A DNA stretch of 64,000 nucleotides from NCBI GenBank assembly GCA_003254925.1, contig QANZ01005454.1, positions 129,833 to 193,832 of the forward strand. Direction: 5' to 3'. Source of the stretch: Chamaecrista fasciculata (taxonomy: Eukaryota; Streptophyta; Magnoliopsida; Fabales; Fabaceae). Shown in pieces: positions 39,133 through 50,100 of this stretch (the stretch's first letter is position 1; each line of letters starts with the position of its first letter). The translations under genes and the position numbers were made by a program. Below the pieces are notes generated by a model. The model had not been told where the DNA came from. It made no database searches and was given only the letters and a program-made list of their open reading frames with translations.

Positions 39133-39297
39133 TTCTTTTAAACTGGGCTCTACTTTTAATTGTGGGCTTTTTGTTTAGTGTCAATGTAATGCTTTTATAG
39201 GCTCTCTATGACTCTCACATTTTTACCAAAAATTCCGACCAGACAAATATATATACATAATAATACATTACTCATTTTACCAGAAAAATTTGTATGT

Positions 39298-39494
39298 TTT
39301 GGAATTATAGTTTAGTTCAAATAAAATATGAAAAGGTAAAAGTAATTTGGTTGTCATAAGGACATACATACAGTCAAACAGTTACAGTATCTTTGTAGTG
39401 CATATATATATAACTGTTTGACTGTATGTATGTCATGACAACCAAATTACTTTTACCTTTTTATATTTTATTTGAACTAAACTATAATTCCAAA
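39298..39494. repeat. Long near-perfect hairpin, ~86-bp arms
   Basis: The left arm 39298-39384 (TTTGGAATTATAGTTTAG ... CAGTCAAACAGTTA) is repeated inverted at 39410-39494 (TAACTGTTTGACTG ... AACTATAATTCCAAA) with only a few mismatches and a ~25-base AT loop. It may be a MITE or an inverted-repeat small-RNA precursor. Nothing shows that it is transcribed. Confidence 0.85.
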
Positions 39495-41410
39495 TATATA
39501 TATCATATATATATTTAATTGTCTTTATCTGTTTTTCAGCTCTATATTCTTTAACTTACATTTTGCTCAATTTTTACTATTTTTTATATTTTAGAGAACA
39601 AAGCATTATATATTTTAGAATTCAAAATTTCAAATACTGACATTGTAATTGAGTTACCATTGAGTCAAAGTAAATGTGACTTCCTCATTTTGTTTCAACA
39701 ATTTAAACGCATAACTTTTCAAATTACAGTTGAAAAGAATATAAGGAATTAATTATCAATATTTTTCAGGGGATTTGTGTAGTGATTATTTTTTGGAGAA
39801 TTTTAAATGTGATAATTGTTTTTCTTCACATGAATCCGAATGGGAGAAGATTCTCTGGCCTTCAATTCCGAGATCAAGACAAGGATATCATACTCATTGT
39901 CTGAAAAGATTTCTGTCGTAGATATATAATATTCAAGTAATTTTCATTAGATTATTTGTATAATTAATTATTTCTTTCATTTATATAATTATTTTTTATT
40001 TTAAATTCATTTTTTAGAAATTTAAATATCATTAATTTTTCATCAAATTATTTTCGTTTGTTTATTTATATTTAGAGTCACATGGAGATCTAGATGAATG
40101 TAAGAAATGAAAAAAGAAAAGGTAAATATTTTCGTTATAAGGATGAGAAAACTTCATCATTTTTCAGATTTCAGTATCTAGACCTACTCTACAGTTTCAC
40201 TGTGACAAATTTTATTATTTGTAATTTTTATAATAAAAAATTACAAATTCTCCTCAATACAATTTTTGAATGAAAAATTATAAACCTTCTCTCATATAAT
40301 CGTAGGCTAGTAATTTTATAGAACAAAAAAAGGTAAAAGCCCCGCTCTTACTTATAAGGCTCTTTATTCTCTTCACTTTTTTATGCAACCAATGTGAAAC
40401 TTTGAAAACACAAAAAAAAACCCAAACAATTTTGTATGTGATAACAAATCTGCTATACACTTGCCTCCAACTCAATTTATCATGAATGTACTCAGGCCAA
40501 AAAAAAAATTTATCATGAATGTACAAAGTCCAATAGAAATAGATTGTCATCTCATTCGTGACAAATGTAAAAAAGGATTTTGCAATAGTTGAATGGAATA
40601 CATATACAGAATTATTCAATACCTTCTCTGATTGACCTTGTACAAACCATGTACAAGTGTGTCTTCATCCAACTATTATTCTGAAGTATGTAAATACAAA
40701 AAGTTGATATTCCACTAATTTATTTGAATTACGAATTTAGTGATATTCTTTAGAATTAAGATTAGATTACATTCGAACAAAATACACAAAAGAAAAATTC
40801 ACTCCCTCAGTGAAATGACATTTTTCACTTTAGTGGCGGTATTTATTGACATGACGAATAATATATTTGCCACTAGGTTTTGAACTTTCAACGGACCTTA
40901 GTTAATGTTCAACTTTCAACTATATTCCATTTGATTATCAAATTATAAAATAATACATAATATCTATTTTTTCTTCTTTTTTTTTCGTTTTCTTTATTTC
41001 ATAATTAAAAAATTACTGTATATATATATATATATTAATTTTATATTGATATTGTCTAATTCGATTTAGGCTAAAGTAAAAAGGTTAAAACCATTCTTCC
41101 AACATCCACTTCAAACTTTAGATTTATTTAACATACAGTTTACTTACCACTACACAAAATCACTGTGGATATGTAAATATGAACTTAATTATCTAATATA
41201 ATGGTGTCTCTATCTTGTTTTTGTCTAAGGTGTTTTGGAATGAATATAAGACTTTCACGCCTCCAATAAGTTCCATAGCTGGTTTTAGCAAAGTTGGATA
41301 GTCAAAGAGTTGGAGATTATTAGGCTCATTAATAATGCAAATTTTGCAATACTATCTAATACTTTGAATTTTGATGTTCTTGTTCCCCATACTTCAGGTA
41401 AATTCTAAAT

Positions 41411-41534
41411 TGTGATCAAATCTTACAAGTTAGAACCATATATCTAGTGCCTAATTAATCAGCACTTTATTAATTAGGCGTATGAGTTAGCTAGAGTGGA
41501 ATAGGTTAGATGACAAGGAAATATTTATATTCAA
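41411..41534. repeat. Direct repeat copy 1 (copy 2 at 42075-42190)
   Basis: Both copies share TAGTGCCTAATTAAT(C/T)AGCAC, TTTAGGCGT or TTAGGCGT, AGTTAGCTA, GAGTGGAATAGGTTAGAT and AAATATTTATATTCAA in the same order, about 660 bp apart. No coding or terminal structure marks them as a known transposon. Confidence 0.7.
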
Positions 41535-41785
41535 CAATAAAATTGATTTTACATACAATCTAATTAATAACAAAAATCAAAATAAAAAAAAAATTAATAA
41601 CAAAAATCCTACTAGAGCTTTTATAAGTGGTAATTAATGATGAGGGTTTGAAAGTAAGTGAGTAGTGCATGTAATGAGCCAAACAAATAGAATAAGGAAA
41701 TAAATAACATTTGGATATGATATAAGTGGGAATTTGAGTCAGCAGTCCCAAATCAATTGGACATATTCATTTGGGGTTGCCACAT

Positions 41786-41822
<37 letters not shown>

Positions 41823-42074
41823 GAAATTGTGGGTTAAATTAAACAGCCACATTCAATCTTGGATTGTGGCTCTTGTGGACTAATGAGTCAATTTCTAAAG
41901 ATATGTGTGCACTTCATGATTGTTTTTTTGTCCGGTCAATCCAACTCTGTAATCCAAGCCAATAAGATTCAATTTCTTTACATTCATCTCTCTCGCTTTA
42001 ATTTCTAGGTTTACAAAGATCATACAATAAGATCTACCTTCGTGTACTACTAGCCCCTTGAAAAATTATGTAGA

Positions 42075-42190
42075 TAGTGATCAATTCTTACAAACATATT
42101 TAGTGCCTAATTAATTAGCACTTTATCATTTAGGCGTGTCAGTTAGCTATAGAGTGGAATAGGTTAGATTACAAGAAATATTTATATTCA
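42075..42190. repeat. Direct repeat copy 2 (copy 1 at 41411-41534)
   Basis: Second copy of the ~120-bp unit, slightly shorter, same orientation, about 85-90% identical by eye. Confidence 0.7.
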
Positions 42191-45037
42191 ATTTATTTTT
42201 GAAATATTAAAATATACGATTTAGTTGGTTAAAAATCAGAATAATATATTTATATGTTCTTTTATGGACTAAATAGTATATTATTTTAATCTTTCAGAGA
42301 TTAAAGAATATATTATGCTGATCTTTCAAAAATTAAACTATGTATTTTAATATTTTAAATATTAAATTGTTAATTCAATAATCTTTCAAGGATCAAATTG
42401 TTAATTTATTTTATATATATATATATATATATGGTGTCCATTAGTTGCTATTAACTAACACAATTTCTCACTTGAAAATTTGAAAGGTAAAGGTTGATCT
42501 CGGACAAAAAAAAAAGAAGGTTGATCTTCAGCACTTTCCGAATTATGTGGAGTTACTTGAGAACAAGAGTAACTTTATTAAAAAATACAGAAGTTTTCAT
42601 TTGACCAAGGGTTTAATATTATTGAGTCAAGAAGTATAGTTAATAAAGAGGATGCAACTTCAATTCCTTGATTCACTAAAATAAATGCCTAGTAAAGGAT
42701 ATGATTTAATTATGATTTGATTTGATGAATTAATTTTTGTAAATAAGTAAAAATTAACTATTGAGTGTATCAAATTAAGCGCACATTGTTTGCATCAAGA
42801 GAGTTTGGAGAGTATATATATTAAATTGTGATAAAGGGAAAGTGAATATGCCAAATGGAAGGTGGGCTTCGCACACAGAGAATCCTTCACAATAAGGGAA
42901 ACAAAGTTAGAAATTGTCAATTTCTCTAAAATCCAATTTTTTGGAGGACTAGCTTGATCAAATGCTCGTTGCTTAACGTTAGCCTGACTTGGTCATGTGA
43001 TTCGTTGCTCAACCTTACCAAGATTTAGTCAGAGAGTCATTGCTGCTTATCGTTAGCTTGGCAAGTTTTATGCACATGAGATTTAGAGGGCTTAAGTTAA
43101 TAATTAATTAAGTTAAACCCTGCGACTTTACTCACTTCTCTTGGTGCATTTTTCAGTCTCAGTTTTCTTCTGTTATTTTGTATTTCTCTTTGTGTGACAG
43201 TGAAAAAGATTTCGTTTAATTCTATGAAAGTGTCGATTTCTTATAAGTGGGATATTGAAATTAATATCTCTTAAGAACAATATCTTAGAGACGCGACTCA
43301 AAATTTCTGTGTGCAACCCTAACATTAATCGCTTTTGAACTTTCACTATCGGTCCTAAACTAATAGTAATCTCTTTCTCTCTCAATAATTGTCTTATCGA
43401 TAATGAAAATTCATAACTTTGGTTTCAATATCAGTCACTGAATTAAACACTTCTTACTATAGATTATAAATTATAACAACTAGTAATTGTGCAATTTTAT
43501 TTTCCGAAGTAACCACAATAAAAAAGATACACAAGGGTCATAATTTGACTATAATTTAATCCTATATCTGAACTTCCACGATGAGAAGATTATTGGTACA
43601 CCTGAACCACCAATTTTTGACAAAAAAAGACAATAAGAAAAAATCATATACAGAAGAGTTTTATAGATAACAATAATCAAATTTCATGGGTGATAATTGA
43701 TATTACTGTTGAGAGATGAATTTACTTAATAAAGTATATAAGGAATCAATAAATCTTGTTTGGCTAAAAAAGAAAAAGAAATCATATAAATCTTGTCGAT
43801 GTTTCAAGTTTGAATATCTATCATGGGCCAAAAAATTCGGAGGAAACGGTACAATTATTTGAGACAAGTGACTTTTATCCTCGGCTTTGTATGTGTATAT
43901 ATATATATATTCTTACTTACAAAGGATTGAGGCCTATTTATGAATATAATGAACTAATGAAGGAGAGGAATATGCAATCACCTAGGGACCCAGTGATGGC
44001 TACATCAAAGTGGTCATAGTCGTTTGGGTCTATGTTGTGGACACGTCACAAATCATAATATAGGGATTTATGACACTATGATATAAGAGTAGATATATTA
44101 TTAGGATGATTAGGGATGATCAAAATATTTAGATTTAATGTAAACTTTGAAATTTTATTCTATGGATATGAATTTTAACTTATACTTAATTTTACCGAGC
44201 TCAGGTGTGGTGGTTCATATTTATACTTTACTAATAATAATAAATATTTATTTTCATATATAAATAATATAATACTATAAAAAAATTTATAAGAAAATGT
44301 TAAATTGTAATGATAAAATATATTTTATAAATATTGAAATTTTTTAATAATACATTCTTATTTATGATTTATTTTTTTTATTTTTAGTAATTATTGATGT
44401 AAAAAATTTATCAAAATAATTTTTATATTAATTAAAAAATAATTTATTTTAAAATCCGAATATAAGGAGTAGACTAGATTGAACAACTTATAGTAAATGA
44501 TAAAACGTGATAATTTTATTAAGAACTGAAGGGCTATATATACACACTGCTATATAATGAAAAGCAAATAGAAAATAACAACTGAGGGCAAAATTATAAT
44601 TTCCAACAAACTAACTCTAACAACCAGCTAGTTATAAAACTAATCATGAATTTTTTACAACTACTATTAGTACACTTCAGTCCTTCAAAGACTATTAAAC
44701 GAGTATGAAAATAGAAATTAATTTTAATACTCGCTCATATACAGATTCAAGTATATAGAGATCATAGTACTTTACTTATACAACTATATCTTATCTATGA
44801 TTATCTCTACCTAGGATTCATTAACAATATTTCATTTTGCTTATTTGGGGTTGGATCTAACAAAAAAATAATTATATCAATTTTAAATAAAAAGTAATAA
44901 TTTTATTAAAAATTAAAATACTAATTCAAAAAATAATTTCATAATGATCAAAAAATTAAAAATATCATTACTTAAAATATAACTAATGAAAATAATTTGC
45001 GGAATAAAAATTAATTAAAATTGAAAGAGGTAGTTCA

Positions 45038-45045
45038 TGTTGGGA

Positions 45046-45112
<67 letters not shown>

Positions 45113-46120
45113 TATTGTTATTGGAAGCATGAATCTGTTGCATCAGATTTGAATTTTAGAGATTTAGTTTGTTTTTGAATTAGTCATATATATGAGTTAA
45201 CTAGTGGGTACATGATTTTAGGGAAAAGTAGTTACTTTATTTTATTTATCTTTTATTTAATTATGTGTATTTTCTCTATAAAAAGGAATCTGATTTGTAC
45301 CTATTATTATGGAGCTATGAATTAAGCAAAGTTCATGAGAAAAAAGAAAAAAAAAAGGTTTATGAGAGCTTCGTGTTTCTTCCTCCCCAAAAATCCTAAC
45401 AGTGGTATTAGAGCTTTAGATCCTGAGAGCTTGTGAGGTAGAGTAGCACATCTCTCACATATTGAGATGATGTTGCTACAAAGAATTTTGTTAGTGAGAG
45501 GATCGAATCCTCGCCATTACTTCATAGATTTGAGATTTGTGTTTAATAATTGCAAGAGCTCGATGAAAGAATTGATTCGAAGAAGATGAGCAAGTGAGCG
45601 TTGCATAAGAAGGGAGAAAAGAAAAAGTGGATCTTTTGTGAGAAGCTTACAAGATTTGACAATTTTTGGAGAGATGGTGCTCCAATGAGTTAATGATGAG
45701 AAAGTGCATCATTGAAGTTTCGAAGAAATGATCCATCAACAAGTTGAAGATTTATTAATTAAACTGAATTTTCTTGTGAAGAAATTTCAGTTTAAGGGAG
45801 GAATTGTTGAGAATTAAAAATAATAATAATATATTGTTACTGGAAGCATGAATCTGTTGCATCATATTTGAATTTTAGAGATTTAGTTTGTTTTTGAATT
45901 AGTCATATATATGAGTTAACTAGTGGGTACATGATTTTAGGGAAAAGTAGTTATTTTATTTTATTTATCTTTTATTTAATTATGTGTATTTCCTCTATAA
46001 AAAGGAATCTTATTTGTATATATTATTATGGAGCTATGAATTAAGTAAAATTCATGAGAAAAAAGAAAAAAAAGATTTATGAGAACTTCCATGTTTCTTC
46101 CTCCCAAAAAAATCCTAACA
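45038..46120 (+). mobile_element. Miniature LTR retrotransposon (TRIM-like, Copia-type ends)
   Basis: Two long terminal repeats, 45038-45401 and 45805-46120, start TGTTG and end CTAACA. They are flanked by the exact 5-bp target duplication GTTCA (45033-45037 and 46121-46125). After the left repeat comes a primer-binding site TGGTATTAGAGC (45403-45414), near the common plant initiator-Met type. A purine tract AAGGGAGGAAT (45794-45804) precedes the right repeat. The 403-bp interior has no capsid or polymerase gene, so the element is non-autonomous but structurally whole. The repeats differ by roughly 4% by eye outside a microsatellite. At commonly used plant rates that is about 1-2 million years. 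Confidence 0.9.
45049..45112. repeat. (AAT)n microsatellite inside the left terminal repeat
   Basis: About 21 AAT units occur at this place, against about four at the matching place in the right repeat (near 45818). This accounts for most of the length difference between the two terminal repeats. Confidence 0.9.
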
Positions 46121-46125
46121 GTTCA

Positions 46126-47640
46126 TCATTTTACTTTAGACAAAAATAATTTCATTCTATAGATTAGAGTAGTCTCACCTATTTAGATAGAATTAAAAAA
46201 TTATAATTTCATGAGACTAACTTATTTAAAAAAAAAAACATTCTTAGAACTATTTTGTAAATCCGCATATCAAATACGTGATTAATTTACTTTGAAACTC
46301 ATAATTCCAATACTAATTTTTCAATTGGTGTATATGACACCTCCAATCTTTTTCTATTTATAATGCTCAAAGGACGATGGAGTAAGACGCATAAGTGAAC
46401 CATGTCCTAGAGATATTCAGTTAATGATGAGTAACATTCGGCCATAAAAATAGTAACATGTTCTCATAAAATAGGCCGCATGATATATTTATTATTTCTA
46501 CAATAACGATGGTCAAAATGACGGTTACATTAATTATTTTTTATTGAACAAATTAATCATTTATCAATATCTAACTTAGCAAAAAAGAATAGATTAAAAA
46601 TAAATAGATCTAAGCCCGGTTAGTTATTAGTTCTAAATAATTATTGTGATTGTTGGAGTAGTAGTTAATGCATTTATAATTATTATCATTATCCTTTGAA
46701 TAAACTTAAGGAACCAAAATGAAACTTTGAATAAATTTGAGGGACTAAAATAGGACTTTGGCGTAGTATTTTTATGAAATTACTATTATACCCTCATTGA
46801 TTTGGCCTAAATTTAACATAAGGGTGTTATTTGCACGTAATTGAAAACTCAGGGGTGTTATTTGCACAAATTAAAAACTCAGGAGTGTTATATGCACTCA
46901 ACCTAAAACTCAGAGAGTGTCTCTCCATTTTAGCTTAATTATTATCATTATCCTTTTCCAAGTTGGGGGCATTCCTATTCGCTGCCTCACTCAATTTGTG
47001 GCTCATTGGCTCCACCCTCTACAGTAAGAGCCAGAAAAGCGAACATATTGAAATGGAATTAATTATTTAATTATTAATTAATATATCTCAGCCAAAGATC
47101 TTCCGCCTCATATTTTCAATGTTGACCACAACCTTCCACGTTACGCGACACCTGGCACAACTTATTAATTCCATTTTTAAAAAACAATAAATATATTAAT
47201 CATAGATTTATTTTTAAAAAATGTCAATTAATATTTAATAATAAATTTGATATAATTTTGTTGGATTTTATTAAAATTATAATGAAAAATTAAAATCTAT
47301 GAATTATACTTATTGCTAAATTTAAATTAATTATAATAATAATTTTATAGATTAAATATCATAATTTTTTTAAAATTTAAATTAAGAAATTTATCATTAT
47401 CCAATACGAATAATCGTAAATAAAATATTATAATCCTTGAATTCAAACTCAAACTTAAACAAACATCAAAATCTCTTTTGTATTTTTGAACCAGAAAAAT
47501 AATTAGATTCTTATACTTGGATGATACCTAAGAAATTTTTATAAAGAGCATTAAAATAATTAAAAATAAATATGTGGCCAGGAAAATTGAAGAGTTATTG
47601 AGAATATCTGGGTTATAAAGGAAACAGAAACGAGTGTTGT
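46126..47640. other. AT-rich intergenic DNA with a weak repeat
   Basis: No gene is seen. At about 46700-46930 there is a short array with GAGGGACTAAAATAGGAC and three copies of AAACTCAGG(G/A)GTGTTAT(T/A)TGCAC-like units. It looks like one arm of another palindromic family of the type described elsewhere in the window. Confidence 0.45.
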
Positions 47641-47659
47641 GGATCCACCTGTATTCCTG

Positions 47660-47850
47660 TCTTTGTGTTGTACACGTGGCGGCATTTTTAAGGTGGGGGC
47701 GGCGAGTGCTGATGACGTGGCGAAAAGCGCAAGCGGAAAGTCCAACTCCCTCACCTGATTGTGACTCTCTCTCTCTCTGATCCACAAGTCTCGTTAATTT
47801 TCAGAGGCTCTAGATATTTTAACCTTTTCTACTCCTCACACGTATGTATA
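47660..47850 (+). promoter_or_regulatory. Possible distal promoter/leader of the REVEILLE-like gene
   Basis: This GC-richer island contains a G-box CACGTG (47673-47678, in ACACGTGGC), a GACGTGGC motif near 47713 and a CT-rich run. It also has AGATATTTT at 47812-47820, the exact complement of the clock evening element AAAATATCT, and a donor-like CAC/GTATGT near 47841. It lies 2.3 kb upstream of the MYB gene, so its link to that gene is inference. Confidence 0.4.
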
Positions 47851-47919
47851 AACTGTACCTTATTATTTACTTAATTAATTATTACATGATTATGATTTTC
47901 ATTCATATGTTTACAATAA

Positions 47920-48374
47920 AGGTAAATTACACTTTGGTACCATATTCTATGGACTGATTTTATTTTGGTATCATGTTCTTTCAGAAGTGACACTTTGGTA
48001 CCATGTTCTTTGCATCGTTAATATTTTGGTACCTTATTCTTCAAAAAATGACATTTTGGTACCATTTTCTTTTAAAAGTGACATTTTGGTACCTTATTCT
48101 TTGCACCGTTACCACTTTGATATCTTGTTTTATAAACCGATTTCACTTTGGTACTCTATTCTTTCACGATTTGTTATCATGTTTTATCTTTGTTAGGGTA
48201 CTAAAGTGTTAAGGATGCAAAAAAAAATATAATACCAAAATGTCACATTTGAAAGAACAAAGTATTAAAATGTTAATGGTGCAAAAAATAGGATACCAAA
48301 GTGTCACTTTTGAAATAATAAGATACCAAAATGAGATCGGTCCATAAAATAAAGTACCAAAGTATAATTTACCC
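47920..48374. mobile_element. Foldback Mutator-like element (GGTACC subfamily), diverged
   Basis: Arms repeat ACATTTTGGTACC-type units and their inverse, with ends AGGTAAATTACAC and GTATAATTTACCC. The flanking 9-mers TTACAATAA and TTCAAATAA match imperfectly, consistent with an older insertion. Confidence 0.7.
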
Positions 48375-49048
48375 TTCAAATAAATATCTATATCTATATC
48401 TTTATTTATTGCACACTCTTTGCTTCTCCCTCGCTCTGTGGTGCCTTCACATGCTACTCGCTTTCTGACACCGATACCTGTTACTTTCATTCTATTTAAT
48501 CCTTTTGTTTTTTCTTTCCATTTTTTTTTATTCAGTTTCTACTCTGTTTGGTGAAATCATGTAATCAAATCCGTGAAGTAAAAACTTTAAAAGAACATTA
48601 CTTTACTTATTGTTGAATTAGGCATTTCCTATTTTAATGCCACAGATTAAGAAAGAGTATAAAAAAACGTGGTATATAGGAGTAAAAGAACATATATTTT
48701 TCAGCATGCCCTAAAATGTAGGTCAATTTTTGTAATTTTTATGAAGACAGTCAAGATTAACTAACAAACAGTTGAAAATCATTGTTGATCTTTACGTATT
48801 AGTCGGAGAAAAGCTCTAAAATAAATAAAAATAGCCATACATATTTTTATCTGATCCGGAAAACGCAAAAAAAAGATTGGCCACGATTGGATCGTGTTTC
48901 ATTGCTCACTGATGAAACGACACACGTGGCATTGTCGAAGCAGCGAGTATCACTCGTAGTGCATCAACCACCTGCGAGTATGGATTGTGTCCGAATTATC
49001 CACCACGCTCTCCTATTTTAATATTCGCCTACCAAATTATATAAAAAA
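48375..49048. other. Intergenic DNA with a G-box
   Basis: No gene is seen. ACACACGTGGCA carries a CACGTG G-box at 48923-48928, about 1.2 kb upstream of the MYB gene's ATG. Confidence 0.5.
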
Positions 49049-49475
49049 GGCTAAAGAACACTTTGGTCCCATAAATTTTGCTAAGGTCTCAATTTGGTCT
49101 CATAATTTTTTTATTACACTTTAGTGTCATATCTTTTGCTCAAGTTGTAGATTTGGTCTCATGTTACACTCTTGGTCTCATATCTTTGGGTCAAGTTGCA
49201 AAATTAGTCTCATATATTTTGGTCAGATTGCAGAATTAGTCTCATATCTTTGGGTCAGATGCATAATTGATCCCATATATTTGGATCAAGTGAAACTTTT
49301 TACAAAAATATGGGATCAATTATGTAATCTGACTCAAAAATATGAGACCAAAAGTGATACGGGACTAAATTTACAACTTTTTGCAAAGATATGGGACCAA
49401 AAGTGCAATAAAAAAAGATATAGCACTAAATTGATACCTGAGTAAAAGTTATGGGACTAAAAGTACACTTTGACC
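49049..49475. mobile_element. Foldback Mutator-like element (GGCTAAAG ends), 9-bp target duplication
   Basis: Ends GGCTAAAGAACAC and GTACACTTTGACC. Arms repeat TTTGGTCTCATATCTTTGGG-like units and their inverse (GATATGGGACCAAAAGTGC). The flanks are the exact 9-bp repeat TATAAAAAA at 49040-49048 and 49476-49484. It belongs to the same subfamily as 976-1391 and ends 626 bp upstream of the MYB gene's ATG. Confidence 0.82.
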
Positions 49476-49556
49476 TATAAAAAAATCGCAGCAAAGTATT
49501 TATTTTTTATTTTTGAATTAAAAAAAATAAAGAGAAAGAGACGCGACAACGAACGC

Positions 49557-49562
49557 CACGTG
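49557..49562 (+). promoter_or_regulatory. G-box (CACGTG) upstream of the REVEILLE-like gene
   Basis: CGCCACGTGTCG lies 540 bp upstream of the coding start, just inside the foldback element boundary at 49475. G-boxes bind bZIP and bHLH factors, including PIFs. Function here is not shown. Confidence 0.45.
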
Positions 49563-50100
49563 TCGAGGCGCTCTTTCGATCTGAGCCACAAGATTCCACC
49601 GGGTTCTCGAGATTTCGATGGTGAAAGACGAAAAATTAAAAATACACGAAGAAATTCAACATCTGACGTGGCGCCCCCTCCTTCCTTCTCTTTTTTTACT
49701 TTTCCCATCACCAGCCTCCATTTGTTTCATTTCACTCTTCTATACTCTCTCCTCTTCTATCTTCTTCTTCTTCTTTGTCCATCACAATAACACTGTGTAG
49801 TGTGTACAAACTTATTCAGGATTTCAGATCTCTTTTTTTCATTCTGGAAAAAAAAAATACGATTATTTCTTTCTTTCCATGGAGTTTTGGTTTCTGATTT
49901 GAGTGAATTAATTATATATTAATTACGTCATCATGGAATTCCATAGTCTACAATCCAAGGGCTATGAGTTTCAGAGCACCGAATCAGTTTCAGAATTCGT
50001 CAGATAATCTTATTTCTTCTTTCTTCTGCACACAAGTTATCGATTCTGGATAATTCAACGGCCAAGTTGAACAAGGTTTTCACTGGTGGTTTCTGCAGCT

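Larger units (their letters stand above)
39495..45032. other. AT-rich intergenic DNA, no gene seen
   Basis: About 5.5 kb of AT-rich sequence. Contents I can support: a (TA)n run at about 41793-41819, a second TA run near 42416-42432, and the direct repeat listed separately (41411 and 42075). Open frames here are short and unlike known proteins. Confidence 0.6.

Noticed and set aside
47528-47787. Minus-strand frames of 75-85 codons over the GC-rich island upstream of the MYB gene.
   Set aside because: The two overlap in different frames, lack similarity to known proteins, and coincide with promoter-like motifs on the other strand.
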